NCBI GenBank assembly: GCA_937138955.1
Contig: CAKZPJ010000330.1
Coordinates: forward strand, 1 to 11,594
DNA length: 11,594 nucleotides
Direction of reading: 5' to 3'
From: an uncultured Flammeovirgaceae bacterium
GTDB taxonomy: Bacteria; Bacteroidota; Bacteroidia; Cytophagales; Cyclobacteriaceae
Of this stretch, positions 8,292 through 11,594 are shown piece after piece (positions within the stretch are counted from its first letter, which is position 1; the number at the start of each line of letters is the position of its first letter). Made by a program: the position numbers and the translations under genes. The notes under the pieces were generated by a model that saw only the letters and a program-made list of their open reading frames with translations, was not told the origin of the DNA and ran no database searches.

Positions 8292-8324
8292 TTTGTTGGA
8301 TTGCTTGAATATCTGCTATTTTAG
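8292..8324 (+). promoter_or_regulatory. Candidate Bacteroidota-type promoter for the methyltransferase gene
   Basis: The 68-nt divergent spacer holds TTTG at 8292-8295 and TATTTTAG at 8317-8324, separated by 21 nt. Bacteroidota sigma factors recognise a -33 TTTG and a -7 TAnnTTTG about 19-21 nt apart; the second element here has one mismatch. Transcription would begin shortly after 8324 and leave a short leader before the ATG at 8352. The divergent coiled-coil/GDPD operon must have its own promoter in the same spacer or nearby, but I do not see a good match on that strand. Confidence 0.35.
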
Positions 8325-8351
8325 AAAAATTTCAGCACTCGTACTAGGAAA

Positions 8352-8939
8352 ATGGAAACGCTAAACGAAAACTATTGGACTCAGCGCTATCAATTGGGAA
8401 ATACTGGCTGGGATACTGGCAGTATTACCCCGCCTTTAAAAACATATTTCGATCAGTTATACGACAAAAATATAAAAATTCTGATACCTGGCAGTGGAAA
8501 TAGCTACGAAGCTGCTTATCTTTTTGAACAGGGGTTCTCTCAAGTATATACTGTTGACATAAGTAAACATCCGTTAGAGAAATTTCAGCAGCAGTATCCT
8601 GAGTTTCCACCAGAACAGATATTACATCAAAATTTCTTCCAATTAGATAGTACATTCGATCTAATTATTGAGCAAACATTTTTCTGCGCGCTGAACCCAA
8701 GCTTACGGCCAGATTATGCCAGAAAAATGCATGAACTGCTAAAGCCAAACGGTAGATTGGTTGGGCTATTATTTGATGCCTCTCTTTACCAGGATCATCC
8801 GCCTTTTGGAGGTAGCCTGCAAGAATATCGCCAATATTTTGAGCTGTACTTCCACTTTCACACGTTCGAGTCAGCGTACAACTCTATCTCACCCCGATTA
8901 GGGAGCGAACTGTTCATCAATCTTAAGAAAAAACTATAG
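8352..8939 (+). CDS. TPMT-like SAM-dependent methyltransferase
   Basis: A 195-residue cytosolic class I methyltransferase of the thiopurine/thiol methyltransferase family (PF05724), which transfers methyl groups from SAM to S, Se or other small nucleophiles. Seen: the N-terminal YWTQRYQLGNTGWD typical of the family (Trp20, Asp21), the SAM-binding loop ILIPGSGNSYEAAYL (about 43-57), an acidic Asp69 after VYTVDIS, the EQTFFCALNP block at 107-116, a LLKPNGRLVGLLFD strand, and the family PPFGGS motif at 150-155. The SAM loop reads PGSGN; as I recall relatives, PGCGN is more usual. The substrate is unknown; bacterial homologues methylate chalcogen oxyanions or thiols, which remains only a possibility here. 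It is followed after 67 nt by the hydrolase pair on the same strand. Confidence 0.88.
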   Translation: METLNENYWTQRYQLGNTGWDTGSITPPLKTYFDQLYDKNIKILIPGSGNSYEAAYLFEQGFSQVYTVDISKHPLEKFQQQYPEFPPEQILHQNFFQLDSTFDLIIEQTFFCALNPSLRPDYARKMHELLKPNGRLVGLLFDASLYQDHPPFGGSLQEYRQYFELYFHFHTFESAYNSISPRLGSELFINLKKKL

Positions 8940-9006
8940 GCACAATGGTTAAACCCCATAGTTAAGAGGCGCTCTTGAGTTCACTTAAATAGTTGCTAAC
9001 TAAATT

Positions 9007-9735
9007 ATGTTGCATTCGGATCATTATATTTTAGCTCATGGATTAAACGTACAGCCAGCGGTTATGCAATTGCTAGCTGAAGAATTGGGGTGCGCTGAAG
9101 ATCAATACACTGTAATTAGCTTACCCGGTCACAGTGGAGAAGAAAGTTTATCGCGCGATTCGGCTGACCGATGGCTTGATAGTTTTCGAGATCAGTACAA
9201 TGAGGTATTCCAAATTCATTCTGATGTAATTTTTGTAGGATATTCTCTGGGTGGGTTGCTTATGACGTATTTACTAGGAGAGGGTCAGATAGCCGCTCCG
9301 CGCAAACAGATATTATTGGCACCGGCTTTAGCTTTTCAGCAGTGGACGAAAATTCCTACCATGATTCCAAAGGCAACATTGGATCAGGTTACTATTCCTT
9401 CGTTTACTCCCAAAAGCTATAAAGCTAATTCGGGAGTTTCATTGGGTGCGTATAAAGTGCTTTTTGCAATTAGTCAGACATTGAACAGTATGATCTCTGA
9501 CCGTTATAATATTCCTACTTTAGTCTTTTGTGATCGTTGGGATGAACTGGTGCAGGCCGAAGGGTTACGCAAGTTTATAGAACTTAAGCAGCTTACTAAA
9601 TGGAAGCTTATTGTAGTGCCATCTAGCTTTTGGCAAAGGTTAGGAAAGAAACATTTACTGGTAGCCACTGAATATTATTCTGATAATCATTGGAAACAAA
9701 TTCGCCAGCAAATAGAGGAATTTGTTAATGAATGA
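9007..9735 (+). CDS. Alpha/beta hydrolase
   Basis: A 242-residue single-domain alpha/beta hydrolase without a signal peptide, so cytosolic. Seen: an oxyanion-hole HG at 11-12 (LAHGLN), a short PGHSG turn near 40-44, the nucleophile elbow VGYSLGG with Ser80, a later strand TLVFCDRWDELV carrying the likely acid (Asp176 or Asp179), and the probable catalytic histidine His216 in GKKHLLVA. The cap region (about 108-165) is helical and lysine-rich. This pattern fits esterases, thioesterases and lysophospholipases alike, and the substrate cannot be chosen. Its stop overlaps the next start by 8 nt (ATGAATGA), so it is translationally coupled to the DUF2817 peptidase. Confidence 0.82.
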   Translation: MLHSDHYILAHGLNVQPAVMQLLAEELGCAEDQYTVISLPGHSGEESLSRDSADRWLDSFRDQYNEVFQIHSDVIFVGYSLGGLLMTYLLGEGQIAAPRKQILLAPALAFQQWTKIPTMIPKATLDQVTIPSFTPKSYKANSGVSLGAYKVLFAISQTLNSMISDRYNIPTLVFCDRWDELVQAEGLRKFIELKQLTKWKLIVVPSSFWQRLGKKHLLVATEYYSDNHWKQIRQQIEEFVNE

Positions 9736-10771
9736 GCTGACTCACTACCGAGCTAGCTATGATGCAGCTCGTATCCATTTTCGCGAGCTGTCAACTAGCC
9801 AAGGTTGGGAGCTGTATTCGCTGGTAGTAGATGATGCGGAAGAGTTATTTATTGACATTGCGCTTTGGCGAGAGAGTAGTAATAGACTAATTATTCATAG
9901 CTCAGGTGTACACGGGGTGGAAGCTTTCCCTGGTTCGGCAGTTCAGTGCGCTTTTCTCAGTTCTTGGCAACCAAGTTTATCCGATCTACCAAGCATTGCA
10001 CTTATTCATTGTATAAACCCCTTCGGAATGCGCTATCTACGTCGCTGGAACGCTCAAAATATTGATCTCAATCGAAATTTTCTATCTTCCTTTACTACTC
10101 TTCCAATAAACCCCTTTTACGATCGTCTGTCTCCCTTCCTGAACCCTCAATCCAGTAGCCAGCTTTCTTACTTTACGCTAAGAGTATTAAAATTGCTGGT
10201 GAAATACCGTTTTGCTGCGTTGCAACAAGCTATTGCCCAGGGACAATATAATGATCCGAAAGGGTTATTTTTTGGTGGTAAACAACCAGCAATTGAGACT
10301 AGCCTACTACGCTCTTTTTTCCAGCAGTATTTAAGTAGGTATAGATTTATTAAGGGGATAGACTTTCATACCGGATTAGGTAAGTTCGGTCAATCCTCCT
10401 TCTATCTGGAACCCCACTTTGGTCAAGAAGCTTATCGGCAGGCTGAATCTATCTTCGACCAAACAATAATCAGTGCGCTTTCCCAGACTAATCAAAGCTA
10501 TCAGATGCAAGGTAGCTTGGTAGCGGGGTTGAAAGCATACTATCCTGAGCGAGATTTTTGGATGATAACACAGGAAATTGGTACAGTCGGACCATCAAAA
10601 ATTCTGCAAGCACTCCGCCAGGAAAATTTCAAATTTCACTACCAGCCTGAGTACCCAATGAAAGCAGACTTACTGTTGAGAGAAGCATTTAGTCCTGATG
10701 ATGACGCATGGAAAAGGGCGGCGGTACAAGCGGGCGTTCAGGCGCTAACTCAGCTAACTCACGCGCAATAA
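9728..10771 (+). CDS. DUF2817 M14-like zinc carboxypeptidase
   Basis: A 347-residue member of DUF2817 (PF10994), a branch of the M14 zinc carboxypeptidase / succinylglutamate desuccinylase clan. Seen: SSGVHGVEAFPGSA with the zinc pair His62 and Glu65; INPFGMRYLRRWNAQNIDLN followed by RNF (substrate-binding Asn and Arg near 115-116); GLFFGGKQP at 179-187; the third zinc ligand His214 in DFHTGLG; and TQEIGT with the likely general base Glu283. All expected catalytic residues are present. There is no signal peptide, unlike many secreted M14 enzymes, so a cytosolic peptidase, amidase or esterase role is likely. A possible TTG start at 9722 was rejected in favour of the ATG at 9728, which overlaps the upstream stop by 8 nt. 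It ends the operon 39 nt before a strong terminator. Confidence 0.88.
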   Translation: MNELTHYRASYDAARIHFRELSTSQGWELYSLVVDDAEELFIDIALWRESSNRLIIHSSGVHGVEAFPGSAVQCAFLSSWQPSLSDLPSIALIHCINPFGMRYLRRWNAQNIDLNRNFLSSFTTLPINPFYDRLSPFLNPQSSSQLSYFTLRVLKLLVKYRFAALQQAIAQGQYNDPKGLFFGGKQPAIETSLLRSFFQQYLSRYRFIKGIDFHTGLGKFGQSSFYLEPHFGQEAYRQAESIFDQTIISALSQTNQSYQMQGSLVAGLKAYYPERDFWMITQEIGTVGPSKILQALRQENFKFHYQPEYPMKADLLLREAFSPDDDAWKRAAVQAGVQALTQLTHAQ

Positions 10772-10810
10772 AGATACTTATTGCTACTGATAGCGGAAGA
10801 TGTTAGAAAC

Positions 10811-10843
10811 AAAAAAAGCGATACTGTTCCGTATCGCTTTTTT
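10811..10843 (+). terminator. Bidirectional intrinsic terminator
   Basis: A perfect 8-bp stem AGCGATAC/GTATCGCT (10817-10824 with 10831-10838) closes a 6-nt loop. It is flanked on the left by seven A and on the right by six T, which can extend the stem by about five A-T pairs. It lies 39 nt after the DUF2817 stop and ends the methyltransferase-hydrolase-peptidase run. The A-tract on the other side means it can also stop transcription coming from the right. Confidence 0.88.
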
Positions 10844-11164
10844 AATATTATATATGCAGATTAGTAGTAACAGTTTAAAAAACAAAAACTAAAGCTTAAA
10901 AAATCTAAACTACATATGCCCTCACTTACATCAAAGGATGCAACTATGCTGCCAACACAAGGAAAACTGTTTTAAAAGAACTTGAACAGATGGTTGAGGT
11001 ATTTTTTACTCAAAAGTAGATTGAATGTGAGAAAAAAAATACCCAATTACCCAGCTAATCGGCTTACTACTTCATAAAGCAAAGCATCAGTAATACTTTT
11101 TTTGCGAATACATTCTTTTTATAAGAACATATTCGTATATTGGAGACAATAAAATACCTTCTTT
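10844..11164. other. AT-rich gene-free stretch
   Basis: About 320 bases, clearly more AT-rich than the genes around it, with no reading frame longer than about 25 codons that I would call a gene. It holds an 18-codon ATG frame at about 10916, a 23-codon minus-strand open stretch without ATG ending at 11047, a weak bulged hairpin at 10994-11013, and the inverted repeat listed separately. I see no tRNA, CRISPR or insertion-sequence ends. It may carry the regulatory region of a gene further right, or decayed sequence. Confidence 0.6.
11105..11135. repeat. Imperfect inverted repeat, possible operator or RNA hairpin
   Basis: Arms CGAATACATTCTT (11105-11117) and AAGAACATATTCG (11123-11135) pair at 11 of 13 positions, with a two-base central mismatch in the arm and a 5-nt TTTAT loop. 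The symmetry can be either a DNA-binding site for a dimeric regulator or a stem-loop in RNA. It ends 29 nt before the ATG of the doubtful small frame at 11165. Confidence 0.5.
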
Positions 11165-11284
11165 ATGAATAAGCACAATCAGACAAACGCATTAGAGGAA
11201 GTTAGAATTGAGCGAACCGAGATTATTGGTACAATCGCTCTACAGTATCTTCAATCTATCAGAGTGAGAACAACGTCTCGTTAG
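11165..11284 (+). CDS. Doubtful 39-residue small open reading frame
   Basis: An ATG at 11165 opens 39 codons ending in TAG. The product is charged and probably partly helical (ALEEVRIERTEIIGTIALQY in the middle) with a basic end, and has no signal peptide or membrane segment. I recognise no family. Its stop overlaps by 4 nt the stop of the convergent partial gene on the other strand, which would be a compact convergent arrangement if real. The inverted repeat upstream could be its control site. No Shine-Dalgarno is placed correctly (GGAG lies about 19 nt upstream). It could equally be chance. Confidence 0.25.
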   Translation: MNKHNQTNALEEVRIERTEIIGTIALQYLQSIRVRTTSR

Positions 11285-11594
11285 GGTACAAAGGAAAACT
11301 CATTGTCGTTGTAAATGCGCATCGTCTTAATTGGGCGTGTTCCCTTCATGGCTCGGCTCATATCTACTTCTCTGTCTATCCAATCATTGACTGAAAATTC
11401 ATCTTTAAGTACCAACGATGTAGCCGTAAGCCAGGCTTGCTTATTAGAAAGTACTTTGCGTAAAGGTGGCTCGATAACTAACCGGATACAAATTTCGTTA
11501 GGGGCATCTCCGCCAGGAAATATCGGTTTCACCTTATTATAAACTATTGACAAGGGCTCAGTAGCGTATTCCATAAGTTCCCAAGCAAGATTAG
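11281..11594 (-). CDS. 3' end of an unrecognised gene, cut by the window edge
   Basis: The minus-strand frame is open from the right edge of the window down to a TAA at 11281, giving at least 104 residues. The ATG at 11574 is in frame but is probably internal, because the codons before it (NLAWEL) continue a sensible helix into MEYATEPL and no stop is visible. The C-terminal part has a strand-like ICIRLVIEPPL, a mixed region with TATSLVLKDEF, a WIDREVD helix start, and the ending NDNEFSFVP. I do not recognise the family. There is no signal, membrane segment or known motif in the visible part. The opposite-strand frame over the same bases (about 11315-11542) gives a less protein-like product. 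Confidence 0.55.
   Translation of the reverse strand, partial: NLAWELMEYATEPLSIVYNKVKPIFPGGDAPNEICIRLVIEPPLRKVLSNKQAWLTATSLVLKDEFSVNDWIDREVDMSRAMKGTRPIKTMRIYNDNEFSFVP

Noticed and set aside
8964..8976. AAGAG-GCG-CTCTT hairpin after the methyltransferase gene
   Set aside because: The stem is five base pairs with no T-tract; read-through into the hydrolase gene is more likely than termination.
11050..11118. Minus-strand 23-codon stretch that looks like a protein C-terminus
   Set aside because: It has no ATG, has a stop just upstream and is too short to assign; kept only as a hint of possible decay.
11315..11542. Plus-strand 75-codon frame at the right end
   Set aside because: It lies opposite the minus-strand frame that stays open to the window edge; its product is serine-rich and lacks features, so I prefer the minus strand.

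Overview
The window looks like a chromosomal segment of a free-living Bacteroidota, most likely a marine or sediment member of the Cytophagales (inference, no 16S here). The reasons are a type IA topoisomerase with a zinc-finger-free tail of short GRFGPYI-type repeats, a DUF4136 lipoprotein, a periplasmic GDPD next to a membrane-anchored coiled-coil protein of the kind seen in this phylum, lipoprotein signals ending in short LLSC/FASC boxes, and the near absence of Shine-Dalgarno motifs. One candidate TTTG / TAnnTTTG-like promoter also fits.

Layout. Positions 1-164 hold no gene that I can support. On the minus strand come a vanadium-haloperoxidase/PAP2 lipoprotein (165-1643) and topA (1764-4088). 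A 151-base divergent spacer follows, then a tight plus-strand cassette of sixA-like phosphohistidine phosphatase, a four-helix YvlD-family membrane protein and a VTT-domain membrane protein (4240-5639, gaps of 4 and -8 nt). A 223-base AT-rich spacer leads to a DUF4136 lipoprotein (5863-6438). It converges, with only 8 nt between, on a minus-strand pair: a coiled-coil membrane protein followed after 1 nt by a periplasmic glycerophosphodiester phosphodiesterase (8283 down to 6447). A short divergent spacer with a candidate promoter starts a plus-strand run of TPMT-like methyltransferase, alpha/beta hydrolase and a DUF2817 M14-like zinc peptidase (8352-10771), closed by a strong bidirectional intrinsic terminator (10811-10843).

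Beyond the terminator the character changes. There are about 320 bases of very AT-rich DNA without a convincing gene, an imperfect 13-nt inverted repeat, a doubtful 39-codon reading frame, and the 3' end of an unrecognised minus-strand gene that runs off the window.

How the genes relate: most of the window is core or envelope biology rather than an accessory system. Several products act at the inner membrane or periplasm (haloperoxidase lipoprotein, YvlD, VTT, DUF4136, coiled-coil protein, GDPD). The two cytosolic hydrolases at the right are translationally coupled and probably work together on an unknown substrate. I found no CRISPR array, IS element, tRNA or rRNA, and no clear new defence system. 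The least explained parts are the right-hand end and the coupled hydrolase pair.
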